A program made the position numbers and the translations under genes. From positions 24,647 through 88,646 of IMG/VR virus record IMGVR_UViG_3300040751_002080: 64,000 nt of DNA, one strand, 5' to 3'. The number at the start of each line of letters is the position of its first letter. Within the stretch, counting starts at the first letter, position 1. This document shows, in pieces, positions 16,995 through 25,295 of the stretch. The DNA comes from a virus. The notes beneath the pieces are model-generated. The model made no database searches and was not told the origin of the DNA. It was given only the letters and a program-made list of their open reading frames with translations.

Positions 16995-17009
16995 ATAATA
17001 TGCTATAGT
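16981..17009 (+). promoter_or_regulatory. Sigma70-type promoter for the ligase/halogenase cassette
   Basis: TTGACT (16981-16986) and TATAGT (17004-17009) with a 17-bp spacer. The -35 box overlaps the last codons of the fibre-like gene. The first gene of the cassette starts 38 bp after the -10 box and has an AAAGGAAA ribosome binding site. This separates the cassette from the late-type control of the preceding gene. Confidence 0.7.
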
Positions 17010-17046
17010 AACAACATAATAAAGTATTGTTAAAGGAAATTAAAAT

Positions 17047-17265
17047 ATGTTGTTTGAATGGAATCACTTAAAAAAAGCAAACGCTAACTATTTTACTCAT
17101 TGTTTTATTGCAGTTTGTTATAGTTTTATCGGTCTTGGTATTTTTGCATTAGGAATACTACATGCATTTTTTCCGTTTATGTTTGGATTTACACCCTATA
17201 AACTTGCTAAGAAAATCACAGATGGTACTGAAAAAAACTTTCCTGCGTGTATTAACGAGAAATAA
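17047..17265 (+). CDS. DUF6356-like small membrane protein
   Basis: Protein of 72 aa with one long hydrophobic region (about residues 19-45) that could form one or two membrane helices. Short polar ends flank it. The pattern HLxxA...YxxH near the N-terminus and ILHAFFPFMF followed by AKKIT matches my recollection of DUF6356 (small membrane proteins with conserved histidines), whose function is unknown. It has a good AAAGGAAA site before the ATG and ends directly against the start of the ligase gene. Its place at the head of an enzyme cassette suggests that the cassette may act on a membrane lipid or at the membrane; that is inference. Confidence 0.65.
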   Translation: MLFEWNHLKKANANYFTHCFIAVCYSFIGLGIFALGILHAFFPFMFGFTPYKLAKKITDGTEKNFPACINEK

Positions 17266-18324
17266 ATGAAGATATTCATAGACGGTGAACAAATATCTCA
17301 ACAGTGGATCAGTGACTATACGTTAAGTAGTCCTGTAGATTGCTATAGTGATAAACCCGACTGGGAACAAAATGTACTAAAACTGTTGCACAACTGGTAT
17401 TCAAATTCTGGATACAGCTACGGTTATAGAGGCGATAAGTTTTTAAATCTTAGTACAAGCGGCACAACCGGATTTCCACAACATATTGGTCATTCAAGAG
17501 AAACTATCGAACAAGTTGTTGATTCTAATATTAAAATACTAGGGTTAGATAAAAATAGTAAAATATTAAGTTACTATTCACCTCGTGGTATTGCGTTTAG
17601 TGTGCTAAGTGTGTATCTTGCATTGAAACTAGATTGCGAACTATACATTGAAACATTCAAAGGCATTGACTATATAAATCGTGTACACGAAATACGTCCA
17701 ACACACACATTGTTATTGCCTAATGTTTGGAAAACATTATACACACACGACAAATGGAAAACACTAGATTATAGTAGTTTACAAACTGTTATTACAGGTA
17801 GTGACTTTACACCAATAGGAATGTTAGACGAACTACGTGAACACAATCCAGACAAAGTATACAATGTATATGGCAGTACTGAAGTGCCTCCTATAGTATT
17901 GTACAGTGAAGAAGAAAACACATACACAATAGACAGTATTGTTCCTGGAGCAGAAGTAGATATTGTAAATGGACAGATTGCTTGTAAATGGAGTAGCCAA
18001 TCAGACATCTGGATAAGTGGCGATTGTGTTGAAGGAGATAGGAATCGGTTTACACTAAATGGGCGTGTTCCAAATATGTTTAAACAAAATACAGTACGTG
18101 TGTATCCCGAACAAATAGAAAAAGCGGCGGTTGCAGCTGGAGCAGAACTTGCACTGTGTCAACAAGTTAAAAATCAGTGTGTGTTACACTATACAGGCAA
18201 TATAAATGATTTAAAAACATTTAACGACACTTACAAATATATTCCAAGATTTAGACTACGGGCAGTAGATCATATTGCAGTAGATGACAATCTTAAAAAG
18301 ATTATAAGGACACAAACATTTTGA
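17266..18324 (+). CDS. Compact ANL-superfamily adenylating ligase
   Basis: Protein of 352 aa with the ordered motifs of AMP-forming acyl/aryl ligases: P-loop STSGTTGFP at about residues 63-71, YNVYGSTEVPP at about 204-214, a WISGDCVE motif near 248, FTLNGRVPNMFK near 260, and LKKIIRT at the extreme C-terminus in the place of the A10 lysine. Family members are usually 500-600 aa, so this is a minimal form with shortened N- and C-terminal domains. It would activate a carboxylic acid as an acyl-AMP and probably pass it to a thiol. No carrier protein is visible nearby. The ATG directly follows the preceding stop codon. Confidence 0.8.
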   Translation: MKIFIDGEQISQQWISDYTLSSPVDCYSDKPDWEQNVLKLLHNWYSNSGYSYGYRGDKFLNLSTSGTTGFPQHIGHSRETIEQVVDSNIKILGLDKNSKILSYYSPRGIAFSVLSVYLALKLDCELYIETFKGIDYINRVHEIRPTHTLLLPNVWKTLYTHDKWKTLDYSSLQTVITGSDFTPIGMLDELREHNPDKVYNVYGSTEVPPIVLYSEEENTYTIDSIVPGAEVDIVNGQIACKWSSQSDIWISGDCVEGDRNRFTLNGRVPNMFKQNTVRVYPEQIEKAAVAAGAELALCQQVKNQCVLHYTGNINDLKTFNDTYKYIPRFRLRAVDHIAVDDNLKKIIRTQTF

Positions 18325-19817
18325 GAATAATAGTTTTAGGTGCCGGAACAGCTGGTGCGATTGCTGCAGGTATCATAAAAAAACGCAGACCTGATATTGA
18401 AGTTTTACAAATTCACAGTGAACAAGTTGGTATTATCGGAGTCGGCGAAAGTGTTACTCCTTATTTAAATCATGCATTCCACGAACTTGGTATGGTTGAA
18501 AAAGATTGGATGACTGCAACTGGTAGTATGTACAAACTAGGAAACAAGTTTGAAGGATGGACAGACGAAGATCATTACTTTGCATTTACATACAACAAGC
18601 CTATTGATAAACTTATTAATAATAAACCTATAGACTGGAATGATATCAAAAGTATAAACGAAACTGATATTAGACTTACTGACGTATGGTGTGATTTGTA
18701 CAATCAAGGAATGGTAAACAACTTTAGTGCAAGTTTTAATGATTTGCACAATTCATTAGTCGACAATACATTTGATTTTAAGTTACTTGATCGCACTTGT
18801 CTCAACTACAGTTATCATATTAATGCAGAAAAACTTGCACCTTACATAAGAAAAAATATTAATAATAAACTTGGTGTAATAGAAATAGAAGGTAAAGTTG
18901 TCAAAGTTAATACCAACGACAACGGTGTACACAGTGTTGAGATGGAAAACGGAGAAGTATATACGTCCGATTACTGGTTTGATTGCAGTGGATTTAATAG
19001 ATTACTAATCAACGAACTTGACGATAGCTTTCATACATACGACTATTGTAAAGCAAATAGTGCAGTAGTAATGCCAATAGAATACACTTCGCAAGACCAA
19101 CTAACAAATCATACTAGAACTATTTGGTTAGAACAAGGATGGCAGTTTAAAATAGGATTAACCGAACGTATCGGAACTGGTATTATTTACAGTGATGAAT
19201 ATTTTAGCGATGAAGAAATAAAACAACTATTGTTAGAAAAAGAAAATCATAAAAACATCCGTCCACCAAAAATACTAAAATGGACGCCTGGTAGAATGGT
19301 CAATCCTGCTATAGATAATGTGTTTAGTATAGGAATGGCAGCAGGATTCTGCGAGCCAATGGAAGCAAATGCGTTATACATTACAATGGCAACTATTAAA
19401 AGAGCATTACACAGTATTAACCAAGACGAAAATAGAAATACATTTAACAAAGTTATCAATCATACACTAGACGATACTGCATTTTTTATTGCCGCACATT
19501 ATACACTTTGTGAAAAAGGTAATAACGCATACTGGAATGATATGCGTGAAATAGGTATAAAACAAAATCACAAGCAACTATTACTGGAAAAGTACAACGA
19601 TGTAAAAAATAATATGGAAAGTGCTGTAAATCATTATACAATGTATCCAGATTACATGTGGATGGAACTAGCATCGGCATGGTGTAAAGACATTAGTACT
19701 TGGAGTAAAAATACAGATCCTAGACTACAGCAGCAAGTTTTAGAATATTTTAGAAAATCAAAAAGTATCACAACCAATCAATATCCAGAAGAAATGAGGA
19801 AGTTTCATAATGTATAG
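18321..19817 (+). CDS. Flavin-dependent tryptophan-halogenase-like protein, TTG start
   Basis: Protein of 498 aa with the fold signature of flavin-dependent halogenases. It has GAGTAG at residues 7-12 for FAD binding, GVGESVTPYL at 40-49, YKLGNKFEGW at 71-80 where the family holds its catalytic lysine (K72 or K76), and a C-terminal IGMAAGFCEPMEANAL segment matching the conserved GLAAGFxEPLES block. The family signature WxWxIP is altered to W274-Q-F276-K-I278-G279, so halogenase activity is not certain. It starts at TTG in a TTGA overlap with the ligase stop, 10 bases after AAGGA; no nearby ATG exists. These enzymes need FADH2 from a separate reductase, which is not in the window. Confidence 0.82.
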   Translation: MRIIVLGAGTAGAIAAGIIKKRRPDIEVLQIHSEQVGIIGVGESVTPYLNHAFHELGMVEKDWMTATGSMYKLGNKFEGWTDEDHYFAFTYNKPIDKLINNKPIDWNDIKSINETDIRLTDVWCDLYNQGMVNNFSASFNDLHNSLVDNTFDFKLLDRTCLNYSYHINAEKLAPYIRKNINNKLGVIEIEGKVVKVNTNDNGVHSVEMENGEVYTSDYWFDCSGFNRLLINELDDSFHTYDYCKANSAVVMPIEYTSQDQLTNHTRTIWLEQGWQFKIGLTERIGTGIIYSDEYFSDEEIKQLLLEKENHKNIRPPKILKWTPGRMVNPAIDNVFSIGMAAGFCEPMEANALYITMATIKRALHSINQDENRNTFNKVINHTLDDTAFFIAAHYTLCEKGNNAYWNDMREIGIKQNHKQLLLEKYNDVKNNMESAVNHYTMYPDYMWMELASAWCKDISTWSKNTDPRLQQQVLEYFRKSKSITTNQYPEEMRKFHNV

Positions 19818-20397
19818 ATTTGAAATATACAACGGCACACAAGATTTAACACAATGGTATAAGGATGCCGAAGAAAAAGGTTACTATAATAATAGCAACA
19901 AAGAGATGCTAGTTGACTGGGTTGAAAAACATGAAGACGCAACACTGTTTTTGTTGTACTACAATGAACATATTGTAGGCAATAGTGTTGTTCATAGTTT
20001 AAAAGAGCTGGGAATACTTGGTAAAAATGCATATCGCATTGGCGCAAGAACTTGTTTGATTAGAGACAGAATTGACGGTGGCAGAGTTTATGCTCCAGCT
20101 AATGGCCCAGTAAATCATCATACTGTGCAAATGTTACTTCCTATATGTATCGAACATGTAGGAAGAGACAAGCCTGTGTATATTAGTACACACGAAGGCG
20201 GAGTGGGAAGTCAAGACCGTGTACACAAAGTGTGGACATATTTTACAAACAAACTAGGCATCACCGGTGACAGCATTGATTTAGAATACAAAGGTGCATT
20301 CCAAACTTTTAGACGGATTGATGTTGATAGGATGTATGATTTACTAAAAGAAGCAAGATGGCCCGAGGCAGAGCAAGCTATTCCACTGTTTAGTTAA
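19810..20397 (+). CDS. Unidentified protein, possibly acetyltransferase-like
   Basis: Protein of 195 aa that I do not recognise with confidence. Alternating strands and helices, a central ATLFLLYYNEHIVGNSVV segment and the general layout are reminiscent of GNAT acetyltransferases, but a clear acetyl-CoA-binding Q/RxxGxG/A loop is not seen. Conserved-looking segments include APANGPVNHH and STHEGGVGSQDR. It overlaps the halogenase gene by eight bases and has a strong GAGGAAG site nine bases before the ATG, so it belongs to the cassette. It ends on a TTAA palindrome shared with the stop codon of the convergent gene. Confidence 0.55.
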   Translation: MYRFEIYNGTQDLTQWYKDAEEKGYYNNSNKEMLVDWVEKHEDATLFLLYYNEHIVGNSVVHSLKELGILGKNAYRIGARTCLIRDRIDGGRVYAPANGPVNHHTVQMLLPICIEHVGRDKPVYISTHEGGVGSQDRVHKVWTYFTNKLGITGDSIDLEYKGAFQTFRRIDVDRMYDLLKEARWPEAEQAIPLFS

Positions 20398-21767
20398 ACG
20401 TATTTCTTACAAAGTTCAAAAAAGTCTGACATCTCTGGAAAAACTTGTTCATGATCTACATTACGTCTACGACCTTGCTCTTCAAAGAAGTTGTGAAAAT
20501 CTCTACGTCCTTGAATAACTTTATCTAATGGATATTCAGTAGACTCCATGTAATCAACAACACGTCTAAACTTTTCATACTCAATAGTACTAAACGCATC
20601 TTTGCGATTATCATCTGTATTCTCTTTGATAAACTGCAAATGATCATGCATATAACTCATGTAGTTTTTAGGCAGGATATTAATATCGTACTGCAACGGT
20701 TCTTTCAAATGCGGTGTGTCAAATCCTAATCGTTGCCATCTGTGCGTTTCTACATCATTATATTTTTTGCGCCATTCAAGAATCTTTTCAAGCAATGTAC
20801 GGAATGTAGTGACACTGAAGATGTTAAATGTAATCATAATAACCATCGGTGCTTCGCAGTTGCGCATAAAATAATCCAAGTTGCGTTCAAACACTTCAAT
20901 GTCTAATCCATCACGAATATACTCAGCACGTTTTCCCCAAGTATCAATACTTGTAAACATTTTAAAACGTCTAATCTTGTTGTTTGTCAACAAGTCATTC
21001 ACACGGTTTGTAAACTTTTCTAACTGTTTTGGTTTGCCGCCTAAGTTGCTGTTGCAGTTTAGTTCTAAATCTGGTTTAGGGTCTGCATCCAGCATATCAA
21101 ATAGTTTATATGTGCTCTGCTGTATTGTAGGCTCGCCGCCTGTAATGCGTAAAATATGTAAGTCTTTACTTAACTCTGGCCACCACTTCCAAAATGCATC
21201 TAAATACGGATTGTTTTGTTCTTCGAATATTTCAAACCAGTCAATATCACATCTGTGATTCTTTACGTTTGTGTAAGGCCCGTGTTGCTTGATCTCTTGA
21301 TGATATCTGCTGCTGGCTTTTGGATGACAATATCCACAGCGGAAGTTACATTCATTACCAAACGAGACTTCCAAGTATTCAGGATTAACATCAAACTCTG
21401 CGCCGCCTTCTTTAACAGCTTTCAAGCGTTCTTTAAAGAAGATAGTTTGGTTGCGTTGTTTTCTATCGCTAACATAATCTTTGCCCATTGCTTCAATCTT
21501 CCAGCAATAGTTACATCCGCTAGGTTGCTCGCCTTTCATCATAGCAGCACGTTCTGCTTTTTTCTGTACTGTATTATGAATAGCACTCGGATTAGTTAGA
21601 AGTGGCGCTGCATCAATCTTGTGCGGGGCAGGATGATAACAACTGTGTGTCTCTCCTGTTTGGAAATAAATGTTTGCGTGATACCATTTAGCAAAACAAA
21701 ACGTAGGAGATATTTCCTGCGTGATTTTATCAATCCGCTTGATTTCTTCGCTTTCGCTGCGTTCCAT
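20394..21767 (-). CDS. Radical SAM protein with N-terminal twitch-like cysteine domain
   Basis: Ninth radical SAM enzyme of the window, 457 aa. CX3CX2C is at C140, C144 and C147 (NECNFRCGYC), identical in position to the protein at 15-1394, followed by TGGEP at about residue 218. The N-terminus has FCFAKWYHA...TGETHSCYH, where a single Cys replaces the usual CC pair, and GCNYCW. The C-terminal EQVFPEMSDFFEL tail is the family tail. It is separated from the main cluster by the plus-strand cassette and belongs to the minus-strand operon with the glycosyltransferase-like genes. TAATG overlap with the upstream gene implies coupled translation. Substrate unknown. Confidence 0.86.
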   Translation of the reverse strand: MERSESEEIKRIDKITQEISPTFCFAKWYHANIYFQTGETHSCYHPAPHKIDAAPLLTNPSAIHNTVQKKAERAAMMKGEQPSGCNYCWKIEAMGKDYVSDRKQRNQTIFFKERLKAVKEGGAEFDVNPEYLEVSFGNECNFRCGYCHPKASSRYHQEIKQHGPYTNVKNHRCDIDWFEIFEEQNNPYLDAFWKWWPELSKDLHILRITGGEPTIQQSTYKLFDMLDADPKPDLELNCNSNLGGKPKQLEKFTNRVNDLLTNNKIRRFKMFTSIDTWGKRAEYIRDGLDIEVFERNLDYFMRNCEAPMVIMITFNIFSVTTFRTLLEKILEWRKKYNDVETHRWQRLGFDTPHLKEPLQYDINILPKNYMSYMHDHLQFIKENTDDNRKDAFSTIEYEKFRRVVDYMESTEYPLDKVIQGRRDFHNFFEEQGRRRNVDHEQVFPEMSDFFELCKKYV

Positions 21768-22690
21768 TATTGCTCTCTATCTAAGAATTGTTTGCTGTTA
21801 TCTCGTGCTGGATTTTGATATACTGTTTTAAAGAATAGACTTTGATTTCCATCAAGTGGTTCAGAAGCAATGGGCAACTCAAGTTCATCTATTAGCGAAT
21901 ATCCAAGTTCAACAGTACTGGCTTCCATTTGATCTTCATCCATGTCTTTAGTATCCCAATACTCATTAAGCCACTCAAAATCACGTACATTTACAAAGTC
22001 CCAATCTGTACACATTGTTTTGTACAAGCCTTCTCGTGCGCCGTATATTGCCCAACGTCCGTTTTCTACATCTGCGCCTACCATCAGCCAGATATACAAC
22101 CGATGCAAGTTCTTCCAGTGATTTTTATGGAAGTCTTCTACACTAACACGCATACCTTGGTCAAGTGCCATTTTAACACCTTCTCTAAATCCAGCACGCC
22201 ATGCTTGATGAGGTGTAGCATTATTCATAATAGTACTATATGTACCATTCATCTGAATATATTGTGTATCCCAACAAAAATCTACTTGTGCATGTGGGTT
22301 ATTATCAGGCGCATTTTCGTGTGTACGCATGTTCAATACATGCTGTTTAGGCCAACACTTGATGCCACCATTTCCGTATGTGAGGTTATTGATAGTATTA
22401 AGTGCAGTCCAACTAATGACTTTATTAGTCAAGTCAGTGTTTTCATCAAAGTCCATTGTTTGAGACAAAAACTTTTCATCAATAATATTATCGCCGTCTA
22501 TTGTAATAAACCTATCAGTAGTTGATTTGTTAGCGGCTGCTTTGTGTGCGCTGTCACTGCCTTTGACACCGTGTACACGTTCAGCCCATGGAACTTTCTT
22601 ACACAAATCTGCATAGTTTTGTTCTGCATTTGGCTCATCGTAGCTTAGATATATAATGTCACAATCTATAACTCTAAAAGTATTAGCCAT
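21767..22690 (-). CDS. Glycosyltransferase-like protein (DGD type)
   Basis: Protein of 307 aa, single-module paralogue of the last module of the protein at 13857-15500. Shared features are IIYLSYDEPNAEQNY near the N-terminus, RVHGVKG, the metal-binding D65-G-D67, an NxxTYGNGGIKxWPK segment, AWRAGFREG and a C-terminal DFEWLNEYW. The DxD motif in a strand-turn-strand context suggests a GT-A type nucleotide-sugar transferase, but the family is not one I can name. It overlaps the genes on both sides. With the two DTD-type proteins upstream it makes a small set of sugar-transfer candidates next to a radical SAM enzyme. Confidence 0.68.
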   Translation of the reverse strand: MANTFRVIDCDIIYLSYDEPNAEQNYADLCKKVPWAERVHGVKGSDSAHKAAANKSTTDRFITIDGDNIIDEKFLSQTMDFDENTDLTNKVISWTALNTINNLTYGNGGIKCWPKQHVLNMRTHENAPDNNPHAQVDFCWDTQYIQMNGTYSTIMNNATPHQAWRAGFREGVKMALDQGMRVSVEDFHKNHWKNLHRLYIWLMVGADVENGRWAIYGAREGLYKTMCTDWDFVNVRDFEWLNEYWDTKDMDEDQMEASTVELGYSLIDELELPIASEPLDGNQSLFFKTVYQNPARDNSKQFLDREQ

Positions 22691-23225
22691 TTATTTCCTC
22701 ATAATGATATGTATCAAACCTACGCATAGTATATACGGAAACTTCCTCATTGTCAAACTCAAAATCATTTTCAAATGCAACTTCATCTGAATCAACAAAT
22801 CTTATCAATCTGTATAGTACATTAGGATCATCTTTTTTGGTTATACTAAAATAATAGTTTGAAAGATTTATGTTAACGTTTTTGTCTTTGAGATCTAATA
22901 AAAAATCAGAGTCTGCAGATATTCTCCAAACATTTTTTGTATTATCTTTTGAAAGGATTATCTGCGGGTTGTCTGGAATAGTTGCAGGGATTTGATATAA
23001 AAAACTCCACATTAGTTTATCTTCATCAACTTGTGTTTGATTTTTAATATGATAAGTTTTATCAATAAAATCATATTCAACTTTATAGTCTAATAAACTC
23101 CAATGTCCTTCAATAAACTTTTTAACGTCTTCAAAATCGCATTCAATAAACTTGAATCTATCATCAGATTCTTTTGATATCTTATAGATGTTTCCGTCAT
23201 CATCAAAACATACAAATCTTTTCAT
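22683..23225 (-). CDS. Hypothetical acidic protein
   Basis: Unrecognised protein of 180 aa, acidic and rich in Asp, Phe and Tyr, with no signal peptide, membrane segment or cysteine cluster. Several short stretches alternate charged and aromatic residues (for example KFIECDFEDVKKFI and LMWSFLYQIP), suggesting a small mixed alpha/beta fold. It overlaps the start of the glycosyltransferase-like gene and follows another after a one-base gap, so it is co-transcribed with them. No function can be inferred. Confidence 0.65.
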   Translation of the reverse strand: MKRFVCFDDDGNIYKISKESDDRFKFIECDFEDVKKFIEGHWSLLDYKVEYDFIDKTYHIKNQTQVDEDKLMWSFLYQIPATIPDNPQIILSKDNTKNVWRISADSDFLLDLKDKNVNINLSNYYFSITKKDDPNVLYRLIRFVDSDEVAFENDFEFDNEEVSVYTMRRFDTYHYEEING

Positions 23226-23226
23226 A

Positions 23227-24069
23227 TTATATTCCCAAACACTTTTCGTATTTTTTCATTAGATTAATATTTAAGAAATCTTTTTCAGTGTAATGAAAAA
23301 TACCCGACTGTTGATGATTTCCTATTTTTAGCCTCATGTCGCTATCAAAATAAACTCCAACTCTATCTTGCCAACGATATGCAAAGTTAACATCCCAACC
23401 TTGTATCTTTGGTTTCATATGTGTAAACGTAGGATTTTTAACTTTGCTATTTGTAATCAAATGTTCAATGTCCATTGTTTTACAAGCAACTGCTGCACTA
23501 ACATCCATGCTTGGCCGCAATGCAAACTTTTTGCCGTTGCCTGCGGATTTATAAAACTGTTGCCAGTTATTTGTTATCATTTCAAGCCAAGTATAAAACT
23601 CGTGTGCTAAATCTGATTTCTTAAACCAATGGAACCCACTATACAAGTTTGGAAGATTGTGTGTTTTAAATGCCTTGCGGTAATAGTTATCATCTACTAG
23701 TTCTCCGCGATATGTATAAACATTACTAGTATAAAACAGATCGTAGTTTCTTAAAAAATCAAACCAACTGCTAATATCTTCAAGTATTAACATATCTGTG
23801 TCTATTACCACAGTTTCATTATAAGGAATAGCATGATATATTTTCCAACGATTACTGATTTTCCAATCTTCGTCTTTGGCGTGATCTCCCCACGGTATTT
23901 CTACAATATGATCAAACAAATGTTTGTATTTTGTAGGCACACTTTCATTGGTAATAAGACAAATACTAACATCTTTGTTTGTAGCATGAATACTCATTGC
24001 TGCTAAACATGCTTGTCTAACATAATCAAAATCACTATTTTGTGCCAACATTGTAAAGTTATTGGTCAA
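23227..24069 (-). CDS. Glycosyltransferase-like protein (DTD type), TTG start
   Basis: Protein of 281 aa resembling GT-A/GT8-like nucleotide-sugar transferases. It has an N-terminal strand and helix (FTMLAQNSDFDYVRQA), CLITNE, and the putative metal-binding VIDTDML with D90-T-D92. NLYSGFHWFKKSD and a C-terminal FHYTEKDF histidine fit acceptor and diphosphate binding in that fold. It is paralogous to the next gene upstream. The frame opens at a TTG placed seven bases after GGAG; the first ATG is six codons later and further from the site, so I keep the TTG. It overlaps the end of the upstream gene. Confidence 0.65.
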   Translation of the reverse strand: MTNNFTMLAQNSDFDYVRQACLAAMSIHATNKDVSICLITNESVPTKYKHLFDHIVEIPWGDHAKDEDWKISNRWKIYHAIPYNETVVIDTDMLILEDISSWFDFLRNYDLFYTSNVYTYRGELVDDNYYRKAFKTHNLPNLYSGFHWFKKSDLAHEFYTWLEMITNNWQQFYKSAGNGKKFALRPSMDVSAAVACKTMDIEHLITNSKVKNPTFTHMKPKIQGWDVNFAYRWQDRVGVYFDSDMRLKIGNHQQSGIFHYTEKDFLNINLMKKYEKCLGI

Positions 24070-24898
24070 TAATTCTCTCCAAACTAAACTTGTTCATCAC
24101 ATGACAGTTACTGCCTTTGAGATTTACACCAGTATATTCTCCAAGTCTTTTATTTTTTTGTACTAATATTTTTATTTCATCGTCTTTGATATCAACAGCT
24201 ACATCTTTATCTGTTGCATAAAACTTGGTACCTGGCAAACTTCCAACAAAGTTTCCTTTTTGATATCCATTCATAATATGTACTGCAATACTAAAAGCAA
24301 AATCGTTTCTATATACACTTGTTTTAAACTGATACATATTACGATAATGTATATAGTTTTCTTCAATATGTTTGATTAAGTTAAAGAATATTTTATTTTC
24401 TTCTGTTTTTCTAAAAAAGAAAACAGTAGCCCAATAAAAATCAATACTAGTATCACTTACTTTTTCAAACTCGGGTACTATTGTATGCATACCAATATGT
24501 GTAGCATCTTTGTATAGCAAAAGATCTTTTTGCTGTACAAAGCAATTGTTTAATAAATCATTGCTAATAATATAATCAGTATCCATTACAATAGTAGAAT
24601 CATAAGGAGTTAAATCATATGCTGATGCTCTATTTTTATTATTAAACTTTAATGTTTTATCACTAAAGTCACCATCGGCATATCGCTTGTTAGTACTATT
24701 TCTGTTCATATCATTGGAATGAATGACATAATCAAATACATCAACATCATTTGGATACATAGATTGAATATCTGTATCTGTAACAATCGAAGTGGGCAAG
24801 TCCATATACTTGCTTATGCGTTTAGCAAGGAAAATAGCTTGCTTTACATAATCAATCGATTTATTATTACTTGCAAATAACAGTACACCTTTTGTCAT
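24059..24898 (-). CDS. Glycosyltransferase-like protein (DTD type)
   Basis: Protein of 279 aa paralogous to the preceding one. It starts GVLLFASNNKSIDYVKQA, has SIVTDTD, and the metal-binding IVMDTDYII motif at D106-T-D108. The catalytic-domain layout is like a compact GT-A enzyme, though overall similarity to its neighbour is modest. It starts with an ATG in an ATGA overlap with the small gene upstream. Two DTD-type and one DGD-type protein in a row suggest assembly of an oligosaccharide or sequential decoration of one acceptor; the donor sugars are unknown. Confidence 0.62.
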   Translation of the reverse strand: MTKGVLLFASNNKSIDYVKQAIFLAKRISKYMDLPTSIVTDTDIQSMYPNDVDVFDYVIHSNDMNRNSTNKRYADGDFSDKTLKFNNKNRASAYDLTPYDSTIVMDTDYIISNDLLNNCFVQQKDLLLYKDATHIGMHTIVPEFEKVSDTSIDFYWATVFFFRKTEENKIFFNLIKHIEENYIHYRNMYQFKTSVYRNDFAFSIAVHIMNGYQKGNFVGSLPGTKFYATDKDVAVDIKDDEIKILVQKNKRLGEYTGVNLKGSNCHVMNKFSLERIIDQ

Positions 24899-25242
24899 AG
24901 ATCCATAATACTTTCAACTGTTCTATTTGTTTTTAACTTGTTGTATTCTGTTAAGTATTTGTTTGTTGATTGCCAATACACATTTACAAGTTCATTAGCA
25001 AAATCTTGTAATGCTTCTATTTCAATGGGTATACTACTATCATCAACTAAAATTGTTTCAGTCTGATGTAGTGCTAATAAACTTTGACAAAAACTTATAA
25101 GATCTTTAGTTACCGAAAACTGGCCGCCATTAAAATAATAAACAAGATTCTCGTGGTACTGTTCTTTTAGCAATCTTTTTTGATTATTTAATGTAATCAT
25201 ATAGTTGCTAAAATCTAATGCTTTTTCTAAGCGTTCGTCCAT
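24895..25242 (-). CDS. Hypothetical protein, first gene of glycosyltransferase operon
   Basis: Unrecognised protein of 115 aa, largely helical by composition, with charged N- and C-terminal helices around a central YFNGGQFSVTKDL and VDDSSIPIEIE stretch. No membrane or signal segment. The ATG has a strong AGGAG site seven bases upstream and follows a near-consensus promoter, so it is the first gene of the 25242-20394 operon. Its translation is coupled by ATGA to the first glycosyltransferase-like gene. Confidence 0.65.
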   Translation of the reverse strand: MDERLEKALDFSNYMITLNNQKRLLKEQYHENLVYYFNGGQFSVTKDLISFCQSLLALHQTETILVDDSSIPIEIEALQDFANELVNVYWQSTNKYLTEYNKLKTNRTVESIMDL

Positions 25243-25265
25243 AAATATCTCCTACTTGTAATAGT

Positions 25266-25294
25266 AGTATATATCCATTAGACTAGTTTGTCAA
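25266..25294 (-). promoter_or_regulatory. Strong sigma70-type promoter for the glycosyltransferase operon
   Basis: Minus-strand TTGACA (25289-25294) and TATACT (25266-25271) with a 17-bp spacer, in the gap just after a structural gene. The predicted transcript would begin about 17 bases before the ATG at 25242 and would include the AGGAG site. The -35 box is a perfect consensus and the -10 differs at one base. Confidence 0.78.
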
Positions 25295-25295
25295 G

